Source of the DNA: Certhia americana
Lineage: Eukaryota; Chordata; Aves; Passeriformes; Certhiidae
Direction: 5' to 3'
NCBI GenBank assembly: GCA_018697195.1
Contig: CM031879.1
Location: forward strand, 47,284,134-47,348,133
Length of the DNA stretch: 64,000 bases
Positions 50,891 through 63,600 of this stretch are shown here, one piece after another (the stretch's first letter is position 1; every line of letters begins with the position of its first letter). Below the pieces are notes generated by a model. The model was not told the DNA's origin and ran no database searches. It was given only the letters and a program-made list of their open reading frames with translations. Both the position numbers and the translations under genes were made by a program.

Positions 50891-53800
50891 AGTGTCAGAG
50901 GGATGCTTCTCCTGCCAAATCCCTGCGGGCATCTTAGGGAAGATGCATTTCCCAAAACCAGCAAGAGCAGAGGACTTCCTCTCATGTGCAGAGAGAGAGA
51001 CTCTCCCGGAGCAATGAGTATCTGCCCACTCTTTAGTAGGGAGAACCTCCTGCTCTGCGCCTGGGAGCTATGCAGCCTTTTGCAGTGTGTCAATAGGCAG
51101 GTTATTCAACCATTCCTCTGTTACTGGGGAGTTTATTCTCAGATAGACAGGCTTGTTTTTTTTCATTTTCTTCACTCTGTTGCTGTGAGTGCTTTGAAAG
51201 CTGGAGTCAAACTCAGCTACAACCATATGCCCTGTGTTAAATCCATTTTTTTAGTCAGCTATTCCAGGTGAGATGAGGAGACCCTGCCTCTATCCTACAG
51301 GAATCTGCAATGTTTCCTTTTTTTTAATCACCAAATACAAATATCCTGTGCAGGTGGAACCTTTTCATACTTTTACCAAGTGAGTATCCTTTTGGTCTCG
51401 CTTGGGGTGTATGCACAAGCTGTGAGACAAACGGGGTCAGACTCAGCCCACCACTGCGAGGAGCACAACCCAGAGACTCCAGATGTCATGGGCAGAGGGT
51501 AGACATGAGCAGGGAGGTGCTCCCTGATGGGAATATCAGGCATTTTCTTCACCTTCTGGTCATGTGACAAAACCACAGAAAAGAAAGAAACTTGGGCAGA
51601 GGAAAGCTGACCCCTGATGTAAGAAATTTGGTTTCAGTGAGGATGGAGAACCTATTTGGGCAAAAGGGTTTGGCTAATCCAAGAAAAGCCATTTTGTTGT
51701 TTCTCCCTATGGGGCTTTCTGCCTTACTTCTCTTTTTGGAGGGAGTCTCTGGCTGTTACTTTCTGAGCAAGTAGAAAAAGGGTATCTTCCTCCACACTCA
51801 TCATGAGTTTCCAACAGAGATGAGATATCCACAGGTGAGCAACGTCTTCGTCTCAGCAACACTTTCCTTTGGATCCCAGCTTGAAAAGAATGAGGTGGTG
51901 AACCCCTATGAGAAGCAGCTAAACATTTTAGTGCCTTAAAGTGAGCTGTAACCCCTGCTCCAGTTAGTGCCTGGAATAAGCTTACCCCAAATTCACGACA
52001 GCCTTGTCTTACAGGCTTGAAAAGATGTAAGCTGAAGAAGTGTGATTATATCATCACTGCAAATGAAATTCACTGTCTGCATAGCTTAATGACACTTGCC
52101 ACGTTTGCAATCCATCTTCCCCCACCTGCCCTGTCTGTTCAGCCATCACTTGTTATCAGAGCAAAGGCAGTGAAACAAAAGCAAGGGCAGAGGCTAATTT
52201 GCTTGATGTGGTCCTGTTCTTCCAGGTAACATTAATTTCTGGGCTCTAACCTGATCCTCAGAGATGATCACCTTTGCATCATTAAAAGGGAAATAACAGA
52301 TCTGTGGAAGCAACTCAATAAGCTACCACTTCAGCAGCAGGCACAGCAGGCAGCATGGTTTGAGCATTGGTTTCCCTAACCAGTCACATCACCTGTCCGA
52401 TCCCCAGCCCATCTCCCCCTGGCATTCCAGGTGTTTCAGCTCAGCAGATAGGATTTATCTGCTTCCGTACTCACTTGCATTCTCCATGTTAGAGAATCTG
52501 ATTACACAGATTGCCTGCAATTTATCTCCACCTGCGACACCTAATGCTCCAGTCTGATCTCCTCTTTCCCATTTTAACATCTCACTGCAGATCCAATACA
52601 TACACAGACAGATGCACACACACTTCCTCTGTTTTGTTTGCAAACGGCTCACTGAGAGCCTTGGTGTTTCCATTTTCAATCAAACCAGAAAGCACTACTG
52701 TTTTCCCCATTCTACCCATGAGGTAATTCCTCCCTTTGGACTCCCCTCGTTAGATTTATACTGCACAGGCTCTGTGCACTGCTGCTGGATCCACACAAAC
52801 CACAGGAATCTGTGCAGACAGGCTCGGTGAACACACAGCATTAGAGAGCCCTGCAGCACGTATAAAGACAAAGGCACAGGCTATATGCACTGAGCAAGTG
52901 CCACCACATGTATTCCTGTTCCCTCCAAACCCTGCAGAAAAACACTGCCTGCAGAGTGCTTTCCTATGAACAAAACCAGCCTTTCAGCACAGGGTCAGTA
53001 AATGATTCAGGCAAATCCCATTCCCACCCGCTCCCTTACCTTTCCTTTCTTTATTCTGCTAATCCAAGGGCCCAGGACCGATTCTCTTTCCCTCCTGCAC
53101 ACAAACTGCCAGTCCGTCCTGCTTCACATTCACAGCACACCAGCAGGATTCACCGTCATCCCATTCTGCCGGATCCTTATCGCCCTATTGGCCAATGCTA
53201 GGCAGTAAATTCAATTAGGCTCCTCCTTATAACTATATTATCACAGGAACAGGAATGAATAATTTAGTAAAACAACAAGGGTGTGCAGGCTCTGGTGTCA
53301 CAGACTTCACCCCCACTGTCAGGCTTTTATCAGAGAGGCAGGTAAAGAAACCAGAATCTGTCTGTCACTCTTGAAAAGGAGACCTTAGATTACCCACTTG
53401 TATTTCCCATTTCATCCTTCTTGTCCTCATCCTCCTAAGCCACGGCATTCCCGTTTTATTGTTGCACCTCTATTCTCAGTCCACAATACAGTCTTTCCCT
53501 TGTGAATGGTCATTACCATCTCACTGGATGCAGAGATTTCTGTCCAGGCAAAGTGATACCGCAGCACATCAAACACTTTGCCTCTTCCCTAAATGCAATA
53601 CGTGAGAAAAACTCCCTAGAGAAGGGAGTGACAAGACAAGCAGATCACAGGGAAAAGGGAGTCTGCCTTGTATCACAGTATGCTCTGTAAAGCAACTGTG
53701 CTATCATCCCATCAGTTCAGACACCCAGAGGATGCAAGTACATGGCTCCTGAAAGGGAAAGGTTCATGGATGCACTGCCCAAGGACTGTGATTTCTCATG

Positions 53801-54291
53801 CCTGCTGTGGGAGTTTGAATCCCCACATAAAGAAACCCACACCGAAGTGGCAGTTTTCCCCCAAATCAAATGACTAAAGTGTTCTGTTTTGGCTGGTTTA
53901 TTTTTTATTTCCTGACCAGAAATTTGTAGAGACAATCATCTACACTTGTATTTCCTAAGAAGTAGCTGGTCCCAAAATGAATACTGCTGTTGGCTGTTTT
54001 CTTTCTCAGGTGATGCTTTGTTTGAAGAGTTACCATTGCAGATTCCCTCAATAGGGTCACCACTATCTAAATCAAGCCTCAGGCCATCCTGATTGCCTGA
54101 AGAGTTTTGTTGTTATGGGAGGAGTAGTGGAAGTGGAGGAGCTCAGCAGAACAATCCTTTGGGATCCTCAAAACAGACCAAGCAGCCAAGAGGGATTTTT
54201 AATGACCATTCACAGCAATATTGAAAGCTACAGCTAATACATGCTCATGTGCACAGCAGTAACAAACAGATGTGTCATTCCACCATAACTG

Positions 54292-54308
54292 AAAAAAAAA
54301 AAAAAAAA
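54292..54308 (+). repeat. Poly(A), 17 bases
   Basis: Homopolymer followed by TAGG. Confidence 0.9.
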
Positions 54309-54616
54309 TAGGCAGGATGAAGCTGCCTCAGAGTCCAAGAACACCCTTTGCACTCACTTCCCATGTGCTAATATTTACTCAGTAGAGTCTATATATCTAC
54401 TACCACAATGATGAGAGGTTCAAATTTGCACTAGAGCCCAAACTCCTTCAAGCAACTCCTACACCAGCTCTTGGTTTGGCTCCTCTCCCAGGCCTGGTGG
54501 GCTGGGTAGCCTCAGCTCTGCCTCCAGAGGCAATAAGGGCACTAGGGTGAAGTCAAGCCCAAGCACCAGCAAAGCTACAAAGGCAGTTCACTGGTGGTAG
54601 ACCAGCAGTTTGCCTA

Positions 54617-54646
54617 AAGGCAGTGCCTTTCTTTAGGCACTGCCTT
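54617..54646. repeat. Perfect 12-bp inverted repeat with 6-base loop
   Basis: The left arm AAGGCAGTGCCT (54617-54628) is exactly complementary to the right arm AGGCACTGCCTT (54635-54646). An overlapping 8-bp pair, GCCTAAAG (54612-54619) and CTTTAGGC (54631-54638), could form an alternative stem. It is not tied to any gene. Confidence 0.85.
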
Positions 54647-56347
54647 CACGTTGAAAGGCTAGCAGGGAGCTGGGACAATGCATGGGGATTCCCACCTCCT
54701 AAATTGCTGGGCTATCTACCGTCATCTCAGTCCTAAAGTAGGGTGGAGTCTTGCTGCCTTCCCTGGGAGAAGAGAGTACAGGATCACTGGGTTCTTTTGC
54801 CCTTCTCACCAAGTTCAAAGTGATCTTAAGGATGAAAAAATAAGAGTCTCAATGAAGTTTTTGTCTTTTTCTGTTATGGACTTCTTTGCCACAAAAAGGG
54901 ACAAAACTGTCCTCTTGCTGCTGAAGTTGCTTCACTTCTGAAGAATGGCAGCTGCTCTTTTCCTCCTCCTCTTTCTCTTGCAGCCATCCAAACTTTTAAG
55001 AGCTTTTGTGTTAAAGGAAACCCTGAATTATGCACTTGGTGGTAGCTTCAGAGCAATTAAACTAAGCCATGTGGCAAGTTGCCCAATGTCACTACTAAAG
55101 CTCAGGATGTTTTAGCATCATTTATTGAGGAGCTTTTACATGATACTTACTTAAACCACAAAAAGAGAGCAAATTAGGCTGTTGCCATGACAACTGGAGA
55201 ATCTGCTCAAAATTCAGAGATGCTGGGGAGGGGGGGAGAGCCCTTTAGTGGAGATCTATGCATCATGAATATGGCCCTTGGTTATCAAATTCCTTTCAAG
55301 TTAACTCCTAGCATCAAAGCCTCCCTGACAAAGGATTTAATAATTGGGAGCAAAGCTGGCTAAAGAGGGAACAAACCAGCCCTCCCTGTGAATTTCACTC
55401 AGCTGAGGTGCTCAGCTGTGAGGTCCACAGAACAATCACAGAGGTGGCAGCACTGCTACAGGAACACACATGGGGGAGGGTGGAGGAAGAGTCAGGGGCT
55501 TCACTGCAGACAGGCACTGAAGAGAGAGACAGACCCTGAATATGTATAAAGGAGAGTGACAACTTCCACAGGGGAGAGAGAGAGAGAAGGAAGAAGGGTC
55601 CTCACCACCTCTGGAAGTTGAAATAAACTGAGCAAAGTCTTTAGCCAACCCCAAGAAATGAAGTAAAGCAAATAAGAGAAAAAAAAAATAGCAGCATCAG
55701 TGGTGTCAGAAGAAGCTGACAAAGTAAAAAAAAGGAAGACAGGCCAGGAAGAACACCACAATTCTTTTGAAGGAATTAAATCCTTGATTATTGAATATTT
55801 TCCATCAAAGCTGGCACTCTTTCTTTTAGCTGAACATTTTGCTAAGCCTTCTAAGAAAATCACTACTAGAAAATTTTCAGTGAAGTCTTCTGCTTCTCAA
55901 TTGCAATAGCTGAGGTATTCTTGGCAGAAAACAAAGTACATTACTTTGGAAAAATTCCAGAAAGTTCTGTAGTTTTCATAGAAGCCCTCACCTTCCTCAT
56001 AATTATTTTTGATCAGATAATTTATTGCCAGTGCAAGTTTTGGTGTTCTCCTTTGAAATGATACCTTACTGGACACAAGCCCCTTCTGGAGGGTAGCAGT
56101 GGTAAGTGGGAGCACATCCAACATTAGGGAAAATTAAGCACGTGGACAAATGGAGTAAATTGCAAAAGCCTTTCTTCCTCCCTTTTCATCCCTAGATGAA
56201 GAACTGTGATTAGCATGAAGATCAGAAGCAATTGAGAAATTTAAGGATAGAAAATTACTGTTTTGTAGTGAGTGTTACAGTTCAAGAAGGATACTTGCCA
56301 AGCAAAAGCATACATACTACAGAGATCCAAAAGTTCAAGAAATTAGG

Positions 56348-56361
56348 AAAAAAAAAAAAAA
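56348..56361 (+). repeat. Poly(A), 14 bases
   Basis: Short homopolymer. Confidence 0.85.
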
Positions 56362-57274
56362 GCCCTTAATAAAAGCTATGCATTTTTAAGATACAAGTGT
56401 TCCCATACCTGATGTCAAGTTCATCTTTTGAGCCCCAAAATCAGTCTGTCTTACTTGGGATGTTGTGGCAATATTTCAACACCTTGAGTCAGTGTTTATC
56501 ATCTGGTGGGGTCTTCTTCCCAGTGCCTGGGTATCATACACAAGTTGCTAATAGTGTCCAACAGCTGATTGATTATCACTGACCAGAAAACAAGGCTTTA
56601 TTTCATTATCTACTTGCAAACGAGATTGGCTATTCTTTTTCCTGCTCCCTGCCTGCCATTTTGCCAAAACCTTGTACAAAACACTTGTTAGGTAATCCCA
56701 CTGTAGCAGCAGGAGGAGGCTGGGCTGTACAAGCTATGCAGTCTTGTTTTGGACCCACCATACATGGCAGAGACAAGAGGTTGAAGTGAGCTTTTTTTTT
56801 CATATTGTGACAACCCCTTTAACAGATGTCAGTTTGGGCAAATGTACCCGTGGGATGGTAGGAGCAGAGGCATTCAGGGGGCAGGTTCTGCAGAAATCTG
56901 AGGAACCTGAGGAACAGAGAACAGAAGGAATAGAGGAATGGCCTCCACAGAAGTGTCTGGGATGCTATTTTCTCACATGGAATGCCTTCGGGAAAAGTTG
57001 AATTTATCTAGTCAGATTGAGGTATTATTCCGGGGCTTCAATGGTACTGCATATGTGTATGATGGTCTCCATAAAATGCATATTACCATCCCACTGAAAA
57101 CATGTTTCATTATCCTAAACATCTTCTTAATTAAAATATTTTTTCTTTCTTCAGCAATAGTGACTTATTTAAATAAACTTTTCAAGAACTTCTAGGTATT
57201 ATCTCTTAACCTAGGGAAAGAAAAGTAAACAATTTTTCTACTGGCATTTTTTACTTTCTTCAGTAAGCAAAGGT

Positions 57275-57686
57275 GATGAATGGCTGAGGGAGCTGGGGTT
57301 GCTTTGCCTGGAGAAAAGAAGGCTCAAGGGAGACCTTATTACTCTCCACAACACCTGAAAGGAGGTTACAGCCAGGTGGGGGCTGGTCACGTCTCACAAG
57401 TGACAAGCAATAGGACAAAAAGGAAGCTAGCACAAGTTGCATGCACTAGAGGAGGTTTAGATTGGATATTAGGGGAAAAAAAATCCTCACTGTAGGGGTT
57501 GTCAAACATTGGAACATGCTGCCTAAGGAAGTGATTGAGTCACCACCCCTGGAGGTGTTTAAAATATATGTTTATGTAGTTCACAGGGACACAGTTCAGT
57601 GGTGGAGTTGGCAGTGTCAGGCTAAGGTTGGAATTGATCCTAGAGGCCTTTGCTAACCCAAATGATCTTATGATTCCATGATTCAG
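57275..57686 (+). mobile_element. CR1 LINE 3' fragment
   Basis: In order, this holds 'ggctgagggagctggggttgctttgcctggag', 'aaggctcaagggagacctta', 'cctgaaaggaggttacagccaggtggggg', 'caagcaataggacaaaa', 'ggtttagattggatattagg', 'cattggaacatgctgcctaagg', 'tggaggtgtttaaa' and 'cagtggtggagttggcagtgtcaggct', ending 'gattccatgattcag'. It is a long 5'-truncated CR1 copy with many small changes and no open frame. Confidence 0.92.
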
Positions 57687-60600
57687 TAAAATTTTTCTAT
57701 AATTAACTTATTCATTGCAGTGACTTCTTGCTATCTCAAAGACAATAGCAATGAGGCCTTAAAAAAAAGTCATGTTTTATCCCACTCTGTTATTCTCACA
57801 CAAGAAAGCACTTGTGTGAAAATACAAATTTTTCCCATGAGGCTCTTTGAGCATGAATCTATTTAATAGCTTTAATCAACTTCAAAAATACAACACATTT
57901 TCACCAAGTCCTGTGCCATATTTTTTGCAAAACACCATTTCTAGACTGTTTTCCAAGGCAGAAATAGTGTTCCTGTTTACTGATGGTACAGGTTTTCCCC
58001 TCCCAAGCATCAGAAAAGAGAGACCTGCCCTAAGTCCATGTCAGCACAGTCAATATCCCAAAGGTTATAGCACCCATTTAGGATTTTGTTCAGCCCCAAC
58101 CTGAACAAAGCCAACAGGAGACTCACCTCTGGGTCCTCTCCAGAGCAGAAAGTAACTGCACCAAGATTTTGTCAGTGATTCAGAGCAGAGACTATTGTTA
58201 CACCTCCTACAGAAATTATTTTACTGTCTAGAAACTCTGCAACACTTGGCCAAAGATTGAATGGATGACCAATGGCCAAGACACTCATCAGAAAGTGACA
58301 CTCATTTCAGTAGCTTGTAGCTCACAGAGCACAGGTTTGACTTCTTTCTCTCACATTCCTGCTGCATCTAAGCTTATTTTCATCCAAACAACAAATCCTA
58401 CATTGGACATATTTAATTTGAGATGGAAACTTCTGCTTTTCTGTTTCTCTACTTTCTTGAATTAGAAAAACCTACTTCACCTTTTAGACTTCCTAGCCCT
58501 TATGACAATTAAGGAAAACATCATGTATGAAATCTGAGGTCAAATGTCACATTCAGAAGGGACAACTGAGCTGCTTTGGCTTCCTTTTAGCCAAGGGGCA
58601 CTGCTCAGTCACACAGTGTACCTAACAGAACACAGAGAAGCTCTGGGCAATGGTCAAAGCTCTTTTCTTACCTCAGTTAGTCCCACTGGAGAAGAAAAGT
58701 TCTGGCACTGCTAAAGGATTCATACTATGATGAAACTCATGTAAAATTAAAGCAGAATCATGTACCTCACCTTTGGCAGACAGCCATCTGTAGATGGCCA
58801 ATAGGAATGACCTATAATAGGAGTAGCTCAAGAGAACCAAGAGCTGATTTGCTACAGATAATAATGTTTTACTAATAATGTTTGCTGACTGGCTTGCTAC
58901 AGATAATCTGCTTCTTCAGATGCCTCTAGGCTCTAACATCCTTCTCCTCCTCCCTTCCCTGGTTGCCTGGCAACTACAAAAAGGACCAGAGAGCATGCTG
59001 GAGGAAACAACCTCGTGGGACACTGCATGAGTTTGGGTTTTCTTTCTTAGAACATGCTCCAGGGAGAAGTGGCCTTGGCTTTGGAGGCAACATCTCACAG
59101 TGAAACTTTGCTTTGCATGGTTTGTGGGGCAAGTGATGCATATCCATAATTTCCAAAATAAATTCCTTCACAGACTTGAAGCTCACTTCTGAGATTTTTC
59201 TGTGCCTCAGCTGCTCTCCATCAATCCCACAGATCAATAGTTTAAGGAGCTCAGGCACAGAAGTTGCCAGCCTGTGCAGCAGGAGATGTCCCAGTAACAG
59301 ATACCCCACACAGCTGAGGATCATTGCTATGGTTAGCCAGGGCCATGTGTTTACAGCACTTACTTAACAGTGTGCCCCACAGGGTTAATGCAAGAGAAAC
59401 GCAACATTTTTGACCAGAAATGTGCTTGCTGGTAACAGCTCTGAGACTTTTAGATGAGGACAGAGATCAACCTCTAGAAAGTGAAATGGAAAGGCCTGAA
59501 CTGCTTTCCAAGAAACCCTTGGCCAATGTGGTGTGAGAGAGGCTGTGTCATTCTGCCAGGTCTATCTAGCTTCCTTATAATTGAGTGATAAATCTCACAT
59601 ATATGAATAACCAACCCTTGGGATCTGATGTTTGGAGCCATCAGTATTCCAAAACGTAATTTAGTTTAAAAAATGGTGCCAGGAACTAACCAGAGGAATA
59701 AAGTCAGATAAAAAAGAAGTACCTGAAAGATTAGACACATACACACCTGAAACTTTACTTTCAAAAATACCTTGATTTTCAAAGCCTTATCCTGCATGAC
59801 AGAATCCAGCAAGAAAGAGAAGAAACTTTATATTTCACCAACTTCAATATCACTTTTCATTTTCATCTGGTAAAGTCTCAATGCTTTCCAGTATTGCAGG
59901 CATATTCTTGAGGCTTATTAAGACACCCCAAAATCTGGTTTATACCCCACCTCCATATATCATGTCAGAAAAGCCATCTTTTCTAAGGAAAGTTTTCCAT
60001 TTCTATTTTCTATCATGCTGCCTAAACTGATAAATGCTGTACCCTTAGGCCATTCAACCTATCAGCACAGTCACAGTTCACATACATATCCCAGGTATCT
60101 CAGGAATTTTTGCAGTTCTCCCCAGAATTCGTCTTCCCTCCCAGCCCTTTTGAGTAGCCACCTGCAATTTCTGTCTGGCACACAAACATTAATTCCTACT
60201 GATCTAAATGGCCTATTCCTGAACACACTCACTCTGCTCTCAGTAGCAATGAGTGCTCTTCCTCCACCACCTACACCTCAACCAAGTTTGAGTTTTACTA
60301 GCAATGAAATAATTTCACAACTGCAAAGGTCCTATTCTGGGTCCTGCTGTTTTCCTTTGAGACTTTCTTAAACAACTGCATCCAGCCTTCAAGTCTACCC
60401 CTTGCATCAGCCACAAGGAGCAGGTTTCTCCTTCAGTCCTCTAGCAGTCCAATACAGATAGTTAAAATTTTCCTGATTGTTTTTTGCTTTTTCCTGTCAT
60501 ATCCAAGGTCAAATTTTGGCTTACTGTCTTTTTTGCTGAGGTTTGAAATAGAAAGCAGTGTTCTATGACAAAATCTCAACAGTACATTTGTAGTTTTTGG

Positions 60601-63600
60601 AGTGGAAAATTGAAGTTTAGAGTTATTAAGGAAACTAGGATTTAGGAATAAATTTTTTTGCTGAGTTGTCCTTTTCCTCCTTTTAAAAACCTTTCAAATT
60701 TAGTAGGAAACAAAACAGCTGTTCTAATTAGGTGTTCATTTCAGCTTTTTAATCTCAAGGTCCCTGCTATTATTCTGAGAAGGGTATGGATGGGATTATG
60801 TCTACTGGCAAGCAAACCTTGCTGGCTTTAAAAAAACCTTTAAAAATGGTCTATCCCTTTGCTAGCTGTAGAGAGAAATGTCTTGAATAAGAAAAAAAGG
60901 TCTGAAAGGATTTCCTGAAAAGAAAGGGATAGACAGGATTGCATGGACACATTTTTCTGCATGATACAAAAACCCCAACTATGTCCTCTTGTGCAGCAGC
61001 CTCAGCCACGGTGGCCCAGCTGGGCTCTGTCCTGGGGCAGATTTCACATTGTCCCAAACCCCAGGGTGGTGCAATGGGCAGGCTGAGGCAAGAGGAATGA
61101 GGAGGGGGAATACAAGGGGGCAGGGGAGGGAATTGTGAAGGGAAGGGATGGTGAACAAGTAGAGTGGCAGGCAGGTGATGTGGAAAGGATCTGGTGTAGC
61201 CATGCAGATTCCTCTTGTTTGAAGTGGCTAAAGCCTTGTTCAGGGTGGAAGAACAGTGAGGGAATAAATTCTTCCATGAGTGCAGAACATCCTAACGGAG
61301 CATTCCAAATACCAGTCAGCAGTGGGCAAGAAACAACTGCATTTAAACACAGCTCACTTAGCAGGGGTATGGGAATCGAATACTCTTAAGGTTTCAAAAT
61401 TAAACACAGAAATCACTAACAGAAAAGTCAGGTTATAATTTAGAATTACTTGCTGACTGATAACGAGTTATATGAACACATTTCTTAATGCTGGTGATTA
61501 AATGCCTTCCTCTGAGCATGTTAAAGGAGAAGGAGACACTGGTAGCAGGCTGGAAGGAATTTGAGAGAGCTGGGTGTATGTTACAGCAGCAGACAACCAA
61601 ACAACACAGCGGAACAGTGCAGATATTGACCACTGTTCCCTCTCAGTACCTTTGGTGTCTCCATAAATAGAGCGACTTCACAGTTATTTGGGAAACAACC
61701 TGTTCTTCATTAAGGATAATTTTTCTGGGATTGGGTAAGTCAGCACTGTGTGAGGGTGCCTTCATGTTTGTACCTCATTCCAGCTGAGTTACTGTGTGAG
61801 AAGCAGGGCCAGCCCCCTAGGATAGAACAGCAGGCTGGTGCAATTCAAGGTGTTCCGATTCTGGTGCTGCAGCCCCAGCTCTGCAACTGCAGCACATTGC
61901 TCTGTGCCATGCAAGTACAATTTCATGTTCTCATAAGGCAGCAGACCTGGCTTTGGGGACTGTGATGCAAATTAATATTGTCTACAGACTCAGTAGAAAA
62001 AGTTAGCTATATGTGGTGTCTATAAGGCTTGTGAGTGAGAGGTAATGATAACTCATAAATTTTCACTGGTTTTCGCCAATACACTTAAGCAGAATCACAC
62101 AGTAATCCTGCCTCCTGAAGAGGAGACTTTTGTATCTACAGCTCAGTCAGACTTGGCACAGTTCTCTACCATGGGATCCTCCCTATTTCTTAATTGTTTC
62201 TACTTCTGCTGCTGCTTAAATGATTTTCTGCCTATATGACACAATGACAAAAAGATAGATGTCTTTTCATTTTCATGGGGTTTAAATTTATATCTTAGAT
62301 ATACTACTCTCCCCAGTTCTCTATGCATTTGGACTGAATGTATCTGGATAGACTCAAGATTTCTATGCCTTCCAGACCCAGGACTCTTTCCCAGATGCCT
62401 TTTGACATCTCAGCCAAATGCTGTTTTCCACACAATCTTCTTTTCTCCAGAGAGAAGGTTCTAAGGAATCCCACAGAGAAGGAAAGACAACTCTGAGAAC
62501 CCCAAATGTTGGAGCTGTAGCACCTGTGCTTTCTTTGTGTGCATTGCTGGGGAATCACTGCCCATTCTGTAAGTCAATGTTGGACTTGGAGCAGAAGTTC
62601 AGAAACACCTTGCAATATCCTCCCAGTGAAACTACATGCTAAGCACTACCAATAAAACAGAGAGAATTCTATGTTCAGAAAAGAGCTGCACCAATTTATT
62701 TGTGCTGAGACTTCTTCTCCATAGGGTCTGTTTACTCAAATAAAGCAATGTGTGAAATTCAACAGACACAGAACCTCAGAGAAGTCTTCTGTCTGCTCTT
62801 TTTAAAGAGAGAAGGAAAACACCCAAGGATCCTTTACTGTAGCAAAAGTTAAAAGGATCAACAGGAACCACTGTGGGTGGATGAAGTCTCTACATTTTAA
62901 GGGCTTCTGACATATCTTTAAGTCCTCCAGGCTTTCAAACCATTGCAACACAAAGATCACTGTGGTCGCTGAACAGATAGATACTATCTGAAATTATGTA
63001 CTGCCAGTTGTTAAGAAGGAGGAAACCAAAACCCAAACCCCTTTTGCTTCAAGGAAAGAGTGAGAAAAAAACACATTACCTTCCTTTTCTTCAGATTTTA
63101 TAGATGTGAGGGCAGAGCAGCTCTTATCCTGAAAAAAATATCTCTGATTCTAATACATACATCACAAGGAAAAAATAAAGAAAAAGTCAAATCTTGAGTA
63201 TATCAGTTAGGAAAAATATAACCTTACCTCTGCAAAAGGGAGAGATTCATATGAAAGTAGAACCACCATGCTTTTCCATATTCCTTCCATGTTGTGTGAG
63301 TTGAGGGTTGATTTGTTTGCAGTATTTAAAGCTCATTTTTAATGAGTTGTGTGAACTCTGGCAGACACATAATCTCTTTGAACTACAAAGCATTTCCTGC
63401 ATTAATGAAGGAAGAAAGCAAGCCAAGAATTAATTTATTACAGCACATTAATTACTGCATAAAATAAAAGTTCAAATAATCAGCAACAACCACAAGGGTG
63501 AGGTAAAGGTGAGAGAGAAGATAAAATATGTACATTCTGCTTTGGTGATGGCCAAAATGGGCCTCCTTACTACCAAACAAAAATATAAGAGATGCAGCTG

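Noticed and set aside
50689..51093. 134-codon minus-strand open frame with Gln5
   Set aside because: The Gln run comes from the CTG/CAG repeat; the rest has no family signature and a competing open frame exists on the other strand.
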